This document shows positions 1 through 11,854 of a DNA stretch of 64,000 bases, one piece after another. The stretch is from positions 1,736,001 through 1,800,000 of the forward strand of contig CM031558.1 in assembly GCA_018466975.1 (NCBI GenBank). The letters run 5' to 3'. The notes below the pieces were generated by a model. That model worked only from the letters and a program-made list of their open reading frames with translations. It did no database searches and was not told the DNA's origin. The first letter of the stretch is position 1. Each line of letters opens with the position of its first letter. This DNA comes from Sparassis latifolia (Eukaryota > Basidiomycota > Agaricomycetes > Polyporales > Sparassidaceae). Made by a program: the position numbers and the translations under genes.

Positions 1-2582
1 AAGTTGGGGCCACGCTTACACACGATCGCATAATCACCAGGGCCTGGTCGCAATATGGCGAGGTCTTGGAGAGAGACATCGCATATTCCAGCTTTCGCGT
101 CCGGTATTCGTGATCACACCTTGCCGCCCACTGGGGAGGCTCCCTTCATCATGGTCATCAGCTTGTCTCGGAGTTGACCAGCTGTGCACATGAACTTGAA
201 GCGATAAGTATGGAATGCAGGTGCCACAGCCGCATCCAGCATCCATCCATTGGGTCCTGATGTGAATTCAGCGGACATTTTGTGTTGATGATGAGGCTAC
301 GCACCATTAGGTTCGACTGAAGACATCGATCCATCGGTCCTAATGTGGATTCAGTGGACGCCGTAGTGGCGGCGCGTTACGCACCATCAAGTTCCACCGA
401 ATACGCCCACGCCGAATCTGTGTCGTGTGACGCGGGTTCTAATTCATGGCCCAATGGGGTCCAAGGCCGCTCAGGGAGCAGACCACGCTCCGCCGTGTCG
501 ATGTTGCCCTGCAATGAGGCAGTTAGATATGACCAGAACTACAAGTAATGAATCTTACCTTTCTTCTGACCGAATGCGATCTCGGCTTTCAGAACAAAAG
601 GACGCCCGAGGTTAAAAGCTTGGCTTCAAGCTCAACCTCGTAATCGCCGTGGTACATGACATTTCGCAATGTGCCCACAAATCCCTTCAAAGGGCCTTTG
701 ATGACATGCACCGCTCGCCCGATGTCGGGATTCCGTTGGTCAGGATGCTTGAGGGCAAGCTCCATCTCCACCTCTTCCTCTGTTTGCGCCTCAGAGCGTG
801 AGGGGTGCTGCTCTCCGGCCTTGATACTGTCACTGATGGCTGTATCGAGGTCCATTCTGCCTCGGACTCTGTGATAAGAGATCTCAGGGTAACACATGAT
901 GCTATATCGAGTTTTGAGCATCGATAACGTCGCAGGTGGTGGGACATACCTCAGAGGTTTCCAACACAGAAGAAGTATGAAAGACTCCTGTTATTGGGTT
1001 TCTAGTTCGCTGAGAAAAGTTCAGTACTTGGAAGCATCGTCGACGAGAACATACATGCTGAGGAAAGTTCTGCTATTAAGGATTGCAATTGCATGAGAAG
1101 TGCACAGCATACCTCGACTTTGTTCGCATGAACAATCGTGACATCGAAATCATCCACGGCAATCACTTGCCCTTCCAAGCCCACATGGAGGCCCGTCTTA
1201 ACTTTGACCGCATCGCCAACTGCCCAAAGGGTGTAACTGAGTTACAGGTAGCACGAGAGACGAAAGTTCGCCATCCAACTTCTCGTGGTAGAGATTGGTT
1301 AGCGAGCCTGTCCATTAATGACTGAATGCACAACACCGATGAGGCCGCATTGCTCGCCCCTGTATAATGATCACACGCGTGCCTGCAGCCGGTTCAAGTC
1401 AACACAGAATAGAATGAGCTTCGCTATCGCTGTCTTTGGCACGAATTTCGCCGCATTAAAGACGAATTTCGCCGCATTAAAGACGAATACGCTGCTTCGA
1501 GTCGTGGGACGCCGAAAGTCACCCGTCCAAAGTGAGTTCGAGCTGCAGGAGGCCGCTTTGAACTTCTTTCCTTGAGAATATGTATCAGCCGATCACCTTC
1601 GCTTTCTGTCACAGCCTCCGAACAACTCCTTCAGTAATGCTGGCGCATCGGTTGCTGAGAAGTTCTTCCGTGCTGCCGCTTTTTTGTAGTAGGCAAGCGC
1701 GGAACCACCCAGACGCGGAGGAGAGAGTCCTCTCGCGACTCCATGAAGGCCACATCGTGCTCATATGTACCACGCGAGATGCACACCCAAGGAGAGAGGA
1801 AACTATTTTCCATAGCTTGAAGGTGGATTCCATCGGGGCAAGAGAGACGACCGCGCCACCCGACTGCGAGGCCCGCTGTGCACGCCTAGCCACCATGTCT
1901 CTCTCCGTAATAGACTGGGCCATGGCTTCGCGCCAGCAGCATCGCCGCTGACACATGCATTATCAAGATGCGCCCGAGCTTGTTGAGTGCGTTGGACGCC
2001 GGCGAGCAACTCGGCTGGAAATAAGCTGTAAGATATATCCAATAACACAGCTGAGACACTTACCCAGTTCCTCCTCCTCTTCTTCTTCTTCCTCCTCCTC
2101 CTCCTCCTCCTCCTCGTTGTCGACGATAGCCTCGATATCCAAGTATGGGTTCTTGGCATTCCATGCATGAGGATTGAAAATGTAAGAACTGACTGCAGTA
2201 CTTACCGCTTTCCGCGCACACTTTGAAGACATGGCAGCGTCAGTGGTACTGAGAGGTCGGGATAGTGTCCGTTAGATGTGAGCAATCGTATCTTATGAGA
2301 TGTCGCTTGGAGTACACGAGGCTTCGACCACGAGGCGTTCATCATCAATCAGCCCACATGTACAATTACTTCCGAGTAACACGCGCAATGTCCTTCAACG
2401 TCGCACTGCTGGTGATGAGGTGTCACCGAGAAGATTTCCGATGTAGCAGCTGCTCCTGCAGTTATGCGTGAGCATGCACAAGCGCCGCATTCTCCTATAC
2501 ATTGAGAAACATGTCAGTATAGCTACACCGCCCTTCGTCCATATCGTGCACATACATTATTGTCAGCCTGTCAGCCTCAGCC
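1..2582 (-). pseudogene. Spt5-like gene, degraded left inverted-repeat copy (5' half to C-terminal KOW, runs off window)
   Basis: The reverse complement matches the Spt5-like gene at 33761-36135 almost base for base, including the acidic poly-Glu codon run (2068-2115), the duplicated VFNAAKF segment (1438-1490) and KOW segments near 1140-1200 and 650-730. Unlike the right copy it cannot be read as one frame: it has single-base deletions relative to the right copy, for example AAGGAAAG versus AAGGGAAAG near 1574 and AAGCCGAGA versus AAGCCCGAGA near 584. The matching ATG would be at about 2232. The match stops at 2582, three bases before the KDZ terminal repeat. The C-terminal end lies beyond position 1. 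It is probably non-functional, unless the missing bases are assembly errors. Confidence 0.8.
1..2582. repeat. Left arm of large inverted repeat (partner 33404-36019)
   Basis: Position 1 (AAGTTGGGGCCACGCTTACA) is the reverse complement of the end of the partner at 36019. Inner ends are near 2582 and 33404; the right arm has about 8 extra bases close to its inner end. The arms are about 2.6 kb and nearly identical, and the left arm continues beyond the window. The spacer is about 31 kb. Confidence 0.9.
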
Positions 2583-2585
2583 CAT

Positions 2586-2662
2586 TCAGTCATGTTTGTG
2601 AACTGGACTCCCATTTACCCTGACATTGTCATGAACTGGACAGCCAGCGGACGTCGGCCCAT
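2586..2662 (+). repeat. KDZ element left terminal inverted repeat
   Basis: Starts TCAGTCATGTTTGTGAACTG and ends GGACGTCGGCCCAT. It pairs with 22516-22594 with a few mismatches in the first 25 bases and near identity over the next 45. Confidence 0.9.
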
Positions 2663-3715
2663 CGGTCTGTGTAAGGAGCTGTCAGCGATCGGCTCATGGC
2701 GATGAAGGGAATGCTGGAGCGATGGGCCCACCGCCATAGGAGTATTTCTGAGCGATCGGCCCACCACCATGATGCAACTATTATACAGGCATGGGCCCAC
2801 CGCCGCGGTGATAGTTCTGAGCGATGGGCCCACCGCCATAGGTGTATTTTTGAGCAATCGGCCCACTGCCACGGGGCTATTATACAGCCATCGGCCCACC
2901 GCCACCGTGGTAGTACTGAGCGATGGGCCGACCATCATAGGTAGTGTTCTGAGTGATCGGCCCACCGCTACTGGGGCTATTATAGAGCCGTCGGCCCACC
3001 ACCATAGGTATATTTCTGAGCGATCGGCCCACCGCCACGGTGCTATTATACAGCCATCGGCCCACCGCCATAGGTAGTGTTCTGAGCGGTGGGCCGACCG
3101 CCATAGGTAGTGTTCTGAGCAATCGGCCCACTGCCATAGGTAGTGTTCTGAGCGATCGGCCGACCGCCATAGGTAGTGTTCTGAGCGATCGGCCCACCAC
3201 CACGGTGCTATTATACAGCCATCGGCCCACCGCCATAGGTAGTGTTCTGAGCGATCGGCCCACCACCACGGTGCTATTATACAGCCATCGGCCCACCGCC
3301 ATAGGTAGTGTTCTGAGCGGTGGGCCGACCGCCATAGGCAGTGTTCTGAGCGATCGGCCTACTGCCATAGGTATATTTCTGAGCGATCGGCCCACTGCCA
3401 CCATGCTATTATACAGCCATCGGCCCACCGCCATAGGTAGTGTTCTGAGCGATCGGCCCACCACCACGGTGCTATTATACAGCCATCGGCCCACCGCCAT
3501 AGGTAGTGTTCTGAGCGATGGGCCCACCACCATAGGTAGTGTTCTGAGCGATGGGCCCACCACCATAGGTAGTGTTCTGAGCGATGGGCCGACCTCCATA
3601 GGTAGTGTTCTGAGCGATCGGCCCACCACCACGGGGCTATTATACAGCCATCGGCCCACCGCCATAGGTAGTGTTCTGAGCGATCGGCCCACCGCCATAG
3701 GTATATTTCTGAGCC
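2663..3715 (+). repeat. Left subterminal array of about 30 units of 33 bp
   Basis: Tandem 33-bp units each begin CGGCCCACCGCC (or CACC). Two spacer types are interleaved: one continuing ATAGGTAGTGTTCTGAGCGA, the other ACGGTGCTATTATACAGCCA. A third minor spacer reads ATAGGTATATTTCTGAGCGA. Because 33 is a multiple of three, long artificial open frames run through the array on both strands; these are not genes. It is a likely multiple binding-site region for the element's transposase (inference from position and orientation relative to the right array). Confidence 0.9.
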
Positions 3716-4320
3716 CATAAGCATGGGTCGCCTGAAATATCTGACTAGCCTGGGCATAGCTGAGTTATTTGCCTTGCCCTAGGTTGTCAACTGGGCTCGT
3801 ATCGTGTCCGTGTCATCTTGGTGAAGCATGGGTGGGTGAAGGAACATACCAGATGATTCATCAGGGAGTAGCATAGGTGGATGTATGAAACATGGAGATT
3901 GGTCGGGGGGAAGCATGGGCGGATGCCACACCTGGTTGCCCGAGCCAAGAAGTAGACCATACGAAGTGAACGGATTGTACCCGAAGTCAACCGAAGAGCA
4001 TGAAGTAGACGAGGATGCGGACGGTGCAAATCAGCGCATTTGAGCCGAAGGACACCACAGAAGAAGGGGGCTCCGATGCCGAAGTCGTTGCTCATGCGGC
4101 ACCTTCTTGCTCAGACCTATCGCCCACCGCCATAGGTGTAGTTCCCAGCGATCAGTCAACCGCCATGGGCATATTTTTCAGTGATTGATCCACCGCCTAA
4201 CAGGGCAATGATGGAGCTACCGCCGACAATAATTTCCACGTAATCCACCCATCATTCCTCCACCCTGGTTAGCTCACTATCAGCTCTCCTTGCAGTATCA
4301 CACTCTCTCCCACTGTGGGA
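3716..4320. other. Gene-free interior of element left end
   Basis: Holds a few diverged copies of the 33-bp core (near 4118 and 4160) and several AAGCATGGGTGG-like words at 3827-3920. No coding region can be supported. Confidence 0.5.
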
Positions 4321-4640
4321 AGGGTTGGCGAACTGTGACGAATATCCTTCGCCATCTGAACATGGAGTTCAGAATGACTTCGCCAAACTCTCCCAATTGG
4401 CATCGGCGTTTCGAGACATGCATCGATACAATTTGGGATGTGCCCTTCTGGGTAGAGTATGTGGAGACGAATGGCGGTCCTTTCCACCGTGAGTAGGGTT
4501 GGCGAACTGTGGTGGATATCACTCGCCATCTGAACATGCAGTCCAGAATGACTTTGCCAAACTCTCCCATGTGGCATTGGCTTTCGAGCCATGCATCAGA
4601 TACCATTGGGGATGTGCCCTCCTGAGGAGAGTATGTGGCT
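4321..4640 (+). repeat. Tandem duplication, period about 174 bp
   Basis: Unit 1 starts AGGGTTGGCGAACTGTG at 4321 and unit 2 with the same word at 4495. Both continue with shared blocks such as CGCCATCTGAACATG, CCAAACTCTCCCA and GGGATGTGCCC. The units are imperfect and not obviously coding. Confidence 0.8.
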
Positions 4641-4744
4641 ACTATGTTTCGCCTTACCACACCAGGTACATTGCCCAGGTTCAAAGACATGACAACCTTA
4701 TATTTGACACACTACAGCATGAACGGACGCCTGGCATTGGGCGA

Positions 4745-5465
4745 TTACATTCCTAACTCACGCAGCTGCCGCGTCGCCTCCTGCAGCTCTTCCAGCACCA
4801 CATCCAGGTTCTGATCTGTCCTCTCGTGCAACCAACTAGTGAGGTTCGCGACGCGAACATGCAGCTGTTCAAGCTGCACCAGTGTAGACTCGGAGACGGT
4901 GTACACCTTCTCCTACGTTCTCGAGGTTCAGCAAGACTGTAAGGTGCTGGAACGTACCACTCACCCAGGGATCACCAAGTTTGTACCACCAGGCCTCCAT
5001 AGGGCTCCCCGCCGGCCCAACCTGACAATCCCATTTCCACCAGTAGTCGGGTGAATCCTCGAGTAGGTTCTTAGGATGAGGAACGAGGGTGGTGGGGCGT
5101 GGAATCGCCTTGACGTCAATGCTGATGGGGCGCAGAACTTCGCGATTGAAAGTGCAGACGGTGAGGACACTGGCGATAACTCTGCCATGGTCAATATGGT
5201 CAGTATGACCCGCCAACGCGAGGTCGCCACAGATACCCCTGACGGCGAACTGCACAGGACTCAGCAGGGTCAGGCGATATCAGCAAGAAAGGCGTACCAT
5301 CTCCTGGCGCAAGCCTTCCTCCCAACGGACCTTGGTGAAGTGATCTGGGTCAGGCTCCAGTGCCAGAACAGCTTCTTGGATCCTCCAAGTGTAGACTTCC
5401 AACTGCAACCTCCCTCTGGAGAACAGGCAGGGGTGCGCATCTGATGTTGAAGACTGGGCAGACAT
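4745..5465 (-). CDS. Small element-encoded protein with C-terminal coiled coil, three exons
   Basis: I do not recognise the family. The start ATG is at 5465 (MSAQSSTSDAHPCL). Reading needs two short introns: a GTACGC donor just after RQEM joining to FAVRGICGD, and a GTGAGT donor after GDPW with its acceptor before EKVYTVSE. Both junctions keep frame and give roughly 205 residues, ending LRELGM-stop at 4745. The middle exon is rich in Trp (YWWKWDC, EAWWYKLGDPW). The last 55 residues form a heptad-like coil (LVQLEQLHVRVANL, VVLEELQEATRQL). It lies directly downstream of, and on the same strand as, the KDZ transposase, with 198 bp between. It reads without frameshifts, unlike its neighbours. A structural or accessory role in transposition is only a guess. 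Confidence 0.7.
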
Positions 5466-5663
5466 GACGGTGAGTGGATGAGCCGAGGTTGATATCTGAT
5501 CGACCTTATCTGATGTCTGATGTCATGCGATTGGAGAGCACATGCCGAGATGAAGCCCTTAGGCGAGGATGGAGGTCACTTCGCCAAATGTGATATTGGT
5601 GAGTAGGAATTACATACATGACGATCACTACATCGATATAGCAAACATGAATATGCGTACACC

Positions 5664-8600
5664 CTAGTGAACCCTGACTCGAAGCACATTTTCATCGCCC
5701 GCCCTTTCGTCCTCAATGTCCAGGGCGAGGATGTGGCTGAAGGCGTCAGTGGTGTGGCTGGCGAAGGTCCGCCACATACTCACTTGCCTGGCGGCATAGC
5801 AAACATGACCCCGCCAGGAAGGATCCGTCATCTTGAGCCAGTGAGCCCATCGTTCCGCATTCCGCTTGAAGGTGGCTATGGTCCAGGCCATTTCAGAGTG
5901 GACCAAGACACGCTCCTCCCTCCATCTCTCATATCGAGCTCTGGCACGCAGCCAATTCACTCTATAGACTGGAGGGTAAATTAGCAGGAGGCCTAGAGAT
6001 CGATCGGACAATTATGAACACTCGTCCATCCATTCTGATGAACCTCGATCTCCAGCGACATCCATGGTCCAGAACCAAGCCAGGTTGACGTTTCTGAGCC
6101 CGGAGGTGCTAGCCTCGATGACGGCAGTCTTCACGTGCAGGTCCTTCTTATCCAAAGGGCGATAGAGGGCCAAGTCTTCATCGGTGGCGCCCAAGCGCAT
6201 AATGGTGCGTTGGTTGGCGGAATAGAGCCTGGCACAGGCCAAGACGGTCTGATCGGCAGCATGAACCTCCGCCTGTGCACGGGTCATGGTTCCGACGCTG
6301 TTGGCGGACGAACCTCTTGCGGTAGAGGTAAGACTTCAGTCCAAGCGCCATGCGGCTCGTGGAGGATGTCATTCATCAGGCCTTTGCGCAACTCCAACTC
6401 TTGGGCTGCCAGGGTCTGGAGCCCGCTGGCGACGGCGCCACGAATCCGATCTGCGAAGGTAAATTCAAGGAAGCTTGCTCGGTGGAATCGCATCCTCGCC
6501 ATACTCAGCGCCCTCCGGTGTATTTGAAAAGGATTCTCATCCAAGGAATCCCAGAGCGCACCATCGCCACGATCTTCCATGGCGGGAACGCCCTCCAACC
6601 TTCTCATGAACTTCTCAGAGCGACGCTGGAATGTGAGAATGCTGACTTCGAGGCGCTGACGGCGCCGAGAGTCTTGAGGTCCTCCGCCACGCCGGATCTT
6701 GACCGCCTTGCGGATATCATTCGCAAGCTTAAGCCTGAAGGCCGCCAGAGCTCTATTTTTGTAAAGACGAGGCAAACTCACTGTGCTTCTTGAATTTTGA
6801 GGCCAGTCGACAACCATCCGGCGGTGCCCTTCTCCAAGCCCTTGGCGGACTCCTCGCCCGCCAGTCTGAGTTGGGTGAGGTCTTTACCCGGGGCTTGCAT
6901 TCACGTCAACTACATGCCACACGATGATGGAAGGATACTCACCCTTCCTGAGCTGGACATCGAAGGTGTCCATAATCTTCGGATCATTTTGGTGAGCCTC
7001 CATAGCGTCGTCATACTCCTTCTGCCATGCCTCAAGAACCTCCTCATCTGTGGATGCAGATAAAGCTTCAAAGGACTCCTTGCTTCTTGGGAAGCCCAGG
7101 AGCACGCGTTTCCACTTTGTCATCAAGGTTGGCACTGTAGGCAGCATAAGGCAGGTGGCAAATAGGGAAGGAGGAACCAGGCTCACTCATGCGAGTTGTC
7201 TTCTTCCAGTTGGAGTCATTCATGTGATCGTCAAGGACTTCTTGGCGGTGAGCTCGGGTCATGCCCCTGGTACAGCCTGAGACCTCATTTGTGGGCGCCC
7301 ACAGGGTCTCGATGACCTCGCCATCGACCATACCAGCGCCAACTATAAAGTTGGGCGAGAACCGTTGGAAGCAGCAATCTTGGTGTCCGTGCACATGAAA
7401 CAAGCCGATGCCTTGGTCTATCTTGAGCTCGAAGGGCATCCTCAGATAGGCGCTGTGGCGGAAACGTTTGCGGACATGGACACCATACTGGCACATGATG
7501 TCGTACATGATGAGGACGAGGGTGATACCGGTGAGGGTCAGGAGCGCATTGCTGAGAGAGTAATCCATATTCATTTGTCTGCAGAGGGTGCGTCGGTGAG
7601 AATGAATCATGATAAGAGACATATGCGAACCTTTCTCCCTTCTGGAAATCGACGACAGTATGAGGGACGAAGAAAACATGTCTGGCGCAAGCAGTGGCCC
7701 CGATTCCTGTGGCGTCGAGGTTGGCGCGATCCACATTGGCCTGATTGACAGCGCGGTGCTCATGACAAGTGGAGCGCTGGTGGGCTTAGGAGTCAAGGGC
7801 GGAAGAAGAACGTGCAGCCAGACACGCACCTGATGGGACTCCATGGCCACCGCCAGATGAGCCTTGTAATCCTCTTGGCCGACCATGAATGCCTGGCCGT
7901 CACTGAGGGCGACGTCCTCCTCGGGGTGCTTCATCTTCATGTGCTCTGCACTGAAATTGCCATCCATGACAAAGCCACATTTGAACTTCCACTGCACTGG
8001 ATCTGCTTGCCAATCAAAAGGCAGGTTGAGCCCAGGCTGGGGACAGGTGGGACAAAAGATGGCGAGGCCACCCTTCTCCACAGGACGGAGGGCATCGTGA
8101 GAAGCCGTGCCACTTGCGATATTTGAGTTGGCGCCATTGGCGGACACCCGCATCAGCTCACGATAACGGTCCTGGCGAGGAACTGGCATGAACGGTTGGG
8201 CCATGGGAATGCATGTGAACACTTACAGGAACGGTGCCGGGAAGGCATTGCTCGTGACCCGCTTGAGCTTGCTGTAGTAGTTCAATGCCACCGCCTTGCA
8301 CTCTTTGTTCTCCAGAAGGAAATCGCCGAGGACGGCGAATGTGAAGGCGGTATGGGGATCCTTGACGGTACCAGGTAAAGTCCCATTTGAAGAAGCTGCA
8401 TGTCACGCTCCACTGCCATCTCACACTGGCACCAGTCAACGCCGATATGGTGAACGCCAGAGATGTCGATAATGACTATGATCTGATTCCCGTGAACTGT
8501 CACGGCGAGGTGGCCGAGAGCACCGTGGCACATCTTCCTCCCAAGTGGGATCGGAGCATCGCCGGTTTGCCTTGCTTCACCGTCAAGGGTGCCTGCCAGA

Positions 8601-9343
8601 GGTGCAAAGTTGAATGGGACTCGCCATCATCTGAGACCTCGCCATCATGTGCATTTAGGTCTTCATTGGAGGCATTCCAGAAATCGGACCCCGGGCCACC
8701 ACCGCGCAGGGTTGTTATGTGCTGTGAAGGTGCCCAGAGGGCAGGGATCTCCGCCATGCCCCAAATGGATGCAGACGCCAACCCGATACAGTGATGCCGG
8801 CTCAAAATACTGACTCCTGCCAATGCTCTATCCGATGGAAAGGAGCACGCTGATGGCCGCTACGACAGCAGTCGGTACAGGTGAGCGGTCTGCCCATACA
8901 GTCCAGGCATCACCACCGCCCTCGCCAACCTTGCATTCCGCACAGTTTCTGGGCTCAGGCGGGCTTCCATCTCGACAATGGCATGAAGATAGTCATCACG
9001 GTGGGGTATCCAGTCCTCATGAAGTCATTCTGGGTCTATCGCGCATGGTCAGACCGTCAGATGGTCATGGCGGAGTGCCCACCTTTGTCTTCCGAGCCGG
9101 ATCCAGCTGAATTGGCACACCTATGTTGCCCAGGACGTCGCCATCATCCAAGTTAAACAAGGAGCCTGAAGCTGGAGCCTTCGATGGACTTTTGGAAGGC
9201 GATGGCACGTTTGAACCCGTGGGCATGGGCAAAGGTACGTCCACATAGCGTACTCCCCTAGTGGTCTGCTTAGCTACCTTGGTCACAAACTCAACCTCGT
9301 CATCCAGGTCTACAACGAGCCTGCTTTTGTTGCGTCTGCTCAT
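5664..9343 (-). CDS. KDZ-family transposase (CxC Cys-cluster plus KDZ core), with frame breaks in the N-terminal part
   Basis: Catalyses movement of the surrounding element (family knowledge: RNase H-fold KDZ transposases). The ATG at 9343 opens with MSRRNKSRLVVDLDDEVEFV, a typical start for the family. A Cys-cluster follows around 8800-8930 (CAEC, then CLDC, CTDCC, GHQRAPFHRIEHW, then YFEPASLYRVG and GHGGDPCPLG). The core lies at 7050-8200: FCPTCPQPG, DGNFSAEHM, GIGATACARH, MNMDYSL, YDIMCQYGVH, LFHVHGHQDCCFQ, GAGMVDGEVIETLW and HRQEVLDDHMNDSN. An intron with acceptor CTCTGCAG precedes QMNMDYS. The helical C-terminal region runs to 5664 (NWLRARARYERWREE). The Cys-cluster can be read only by changing frame about three times between 8830 and 8945, while the core is intact. 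So it is either inactivated or affected by single-base assembly errors. Confidence 0.9.
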
Positions 9344-9872
9344 GGTTCAGGTCAGTGGGGAGTCGTATTGCAAACTCATCGATGAGCATTGTGTCCCTAT
9401 CGCACAACATGTGCAAATCACACACGGTCTTGCTGCCCACCAGACTACTCATCAAGGTGGTTAAGAATGGCTGCAATGCCTGGGCCTTATCACCTCGTGG
9501 TCTCTTTAGGCACCATATCAGCGTTATGCAGATAAGGATGCCATGTTGGCGAGAGGTCCGCCAATTGTATGTCGCCCTCAGTGCTAACTTTGCCTTGACT
9601 CGGAGTAGCATAATGTTCAAAAGGGAAACGTGCACTTGCACCGTGCACTCGCCAACACTGCCGCCATCTGCCCCACTAGCACTCACAACTTCTCGACCGA
9701 ATACATTTCGCCACCACCTCCACCAACTTCGAGGTCCGCCAACCATACGCTGCCATCAGTGATAACTACACCTTGAGCTGAACACTGTCGAGATGTGAAA
9801 TGTGCACTCGTACCGCGCGCTCGCCAACCTTCAGCTAGGATTCGGAAATTCGAGACTCCATACATTTCGCCA

Positions 9873-10790
9873 TCACCTCCGCCAACTTTGTCCCGCCAAT
9901 GAAGCTGCCATCGACAGTCTCCATCCCCTGCATAGTGTTCTCATCTCCATCAGTCTTTGGCATGATGTCCCTCTAATAAGCGAGCCAGTTAGGACCTGTT
10001 CTGAGTTAGGAATGCAGACTCGGTGATGAACTGTGCACATGCCAATGTGTGAGGCGTAATATGAAGCTTGCATCCAGTGGGGCGCCGGAATGCCTAGCCT
10101 GTTCTGGACACCCTCTCGCATGAAGTATGCATAGACGAGCCTTTCGCCATCTGCTCGAGTGACGCCATGACGAATCGCCTTCCACAGAAGGCTATGACAG
10201 TTCCAGGACTATAATCGATGGCGACACGCATGGCGGGAACTTCAACCACGCGCAAGTGTAGTTGCCCAACGTCGCCAACAGGTCGTAGAAGGTGTATCTT
10301 GTCTTGCTATCTCGGTGGAAAGGAGTTTCCCGGTTGGCGATCACCTGGAGCGCATTGAATGGCGATGACCAGTTCAGCGCCATCTCTCGCAATTCTGGGT
10401 CTTGCTGGATCAAACCCAAGCACTGGCGTCCTGCGGCATATAGTGTTGGGTGAACGACGGCCAGGATGGCGCCCAGCAATGCGGAGGAGTCATGAATATC
10501 ACGCAGCCAACTTCTTCCGCCCTCAAGCTTCAGGCTGGTGGAGGTCTCCAGCCTCCCAGACTCCATATGCTGCAAAGGCTGTCCAGACGCAAGGCAAATG
10601 GTGTGGCGAGGAGACCCACCTCTCTTACTTGTTGGAACCAACCTGGCGAGAGACACAAGGAGCCCGCTGGGAATTGGGCACACTCCTCAGGAGGCAAGAA
10701 GTACAACGGGTTGTGTCGCCAACTGGCGGTGGTGCTGGAAGGCTTACTGGCTGCTATTGCTGGGTGTAGGGCCCTGGTCGCTTGGAGCAT
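9873..10790 (-). CDS. TET/JBP-type 2OG-Fe(II) DNA-base dioxygenase, frame-shifted
   Basis: Family members oxidise methylated DNA bases (5mC in fungi). The catalytic region reads ILAVVHPTLYAAGR, then SSPFNALQVIANRETPFHRD, which supplies the HxD iron-binding motif (HRD). It continues YDLLATLGNYTCA, YSPGTVIAFCG and AIRHGVTRADGERLVYAYFM, which supplies the distal His and the RADGER region, and ends near IPAPHWM. Two single-base frame changes are needed: one near 10245 (between NYTCA and VVEVPAMR) and one near 10175 (CTGTGGAAGGCG, between FCG and KAIRHG). Upstream in-strand coding stretches (10530-10790, ATRALHPAIAASK) look like its N-terminal part. Further minus-strand frames to about 11737 (GVLELMFRRKL, CRFYGRAHHTNF) may be earlier exons, but I could not join them. 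It lies inside the KDZ element on the same strand as the transposase. Confidence 0.8.
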
Positions 10791-11737
10791 CTTCGTCTGA
10801 CAAATTTGTCAGATCACAGTGCAAGGCTGGGCAAGCCACTCACCTGGCGGTCTGGTATCAACACTCTTGGAAGTATCCAAGCCAAGATGCGTCCGTGCAT
10901 GTCCACGAGGGTGGCGGGCTGGTCTATGCGTATTTCGCCTCACCAAATGGAGGAGGCCACTCCGCTCCAGTTCTGCCTCGAGGACTTCATTCTGCCCCGT
11001 GGGCTGAATCGAAAGGCTGTCGCAATATCTATCAATGTCCCACTGCAGCCTTACTATTACAATGGCGTGATCAGTGTGATCAGACCTGCGGCAAGACTAA
11101 TGACTACCAGGATTACGGATGGCCTTCACAAGAGCATCTGCAATGCCATTGCACTCCAATAGGAGGGCGGATGGCATGGACGGAGGCACTTCTATAGATG
11201 GCGCAGAATGGGCTGCATGAGTGGCCAGATGGAGCTTTCGGCGGAACATGAGCTCCAAGACTCCTGCTATCTGATCGGTCAGTGGCATGGGTGACAGATT
11301 GCTCATCTTGATACTATCTGCCAATCAATGGGACGATTACAGCATGCATCGGTTGAAGGAACGCACAGGTGTATGGCGGGCTCAGGCGGTTGGCTTGCAG
11401 ATGCAGGGGAGAATGTAGGAGGGGCCAGAATGGCAAAGAACAGTATGCATTCATCTGCCTGCATATTGCTTGCAAGCACGTCCCTTGCACATCTCACATG
11501 TTCATCATGCCGCCGAGCCGGACTTGATGCCGCCATGCCGGATCACGGGCCGGGTGGTCCGCCATGTCTGGGCCCTTCGTCACCGCCATCTAATTGGCTG
11601 AGCCTAACTCCGAGGAAGCCCTTTATCCCACAGATTGGCATGCAGATGATCGCCAGATTGGCTCCGCCCAGCATTCGTGAGATGAAGTTGGTGTGGTGTG
11701 CTCTGCCATAGAAGCGGCATTCAACATTGTCTTTCAC
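10791..11737 (-). other. Probable 5' exons of the TET/JBP-like gene, unresolved
   Basis: Minus-strand open stretches at 11097-11324, 11303-11536 and 11543-11737 have plausible composition (for example SNLSPMPLTDQIAGVLELMF) and lie just upstream of the dioxygenase. I see no clean splice chain. No plus-strand gene is convincing here. Confidence 0.35.
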
Positions 11738-11854
11738 CAGGCATGAATGCTAGTGCATACCTACTACCACCTCCCGCCACTGCGAAAAATACACATACAA
11801 TGCTTCAGCAGTCACCACACACCATGGCGAGGAGGGTAATTGGTGTAAGCCCAA

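Noticed and set aside
2576..2600. Target-site duplication of the KDZ element
   Set aside because: Flanks CAGCCCAT and AAGGTGTG do not match; no direct repeat of 4-12 bp fits either side.
2663..3715. CRISPR-like regular repeats
   Set aside because: Spacers are themselves repeated, the host is a eukaryote and no cas genes exist; these are transposon subterminal repeats.
2615..3720. Open frames of 226 and 272 codons on opposite strands
   Set aside because: They are produced by the 33-bp tandem array (a multiple of three); the translations are simple repeats on both strands.
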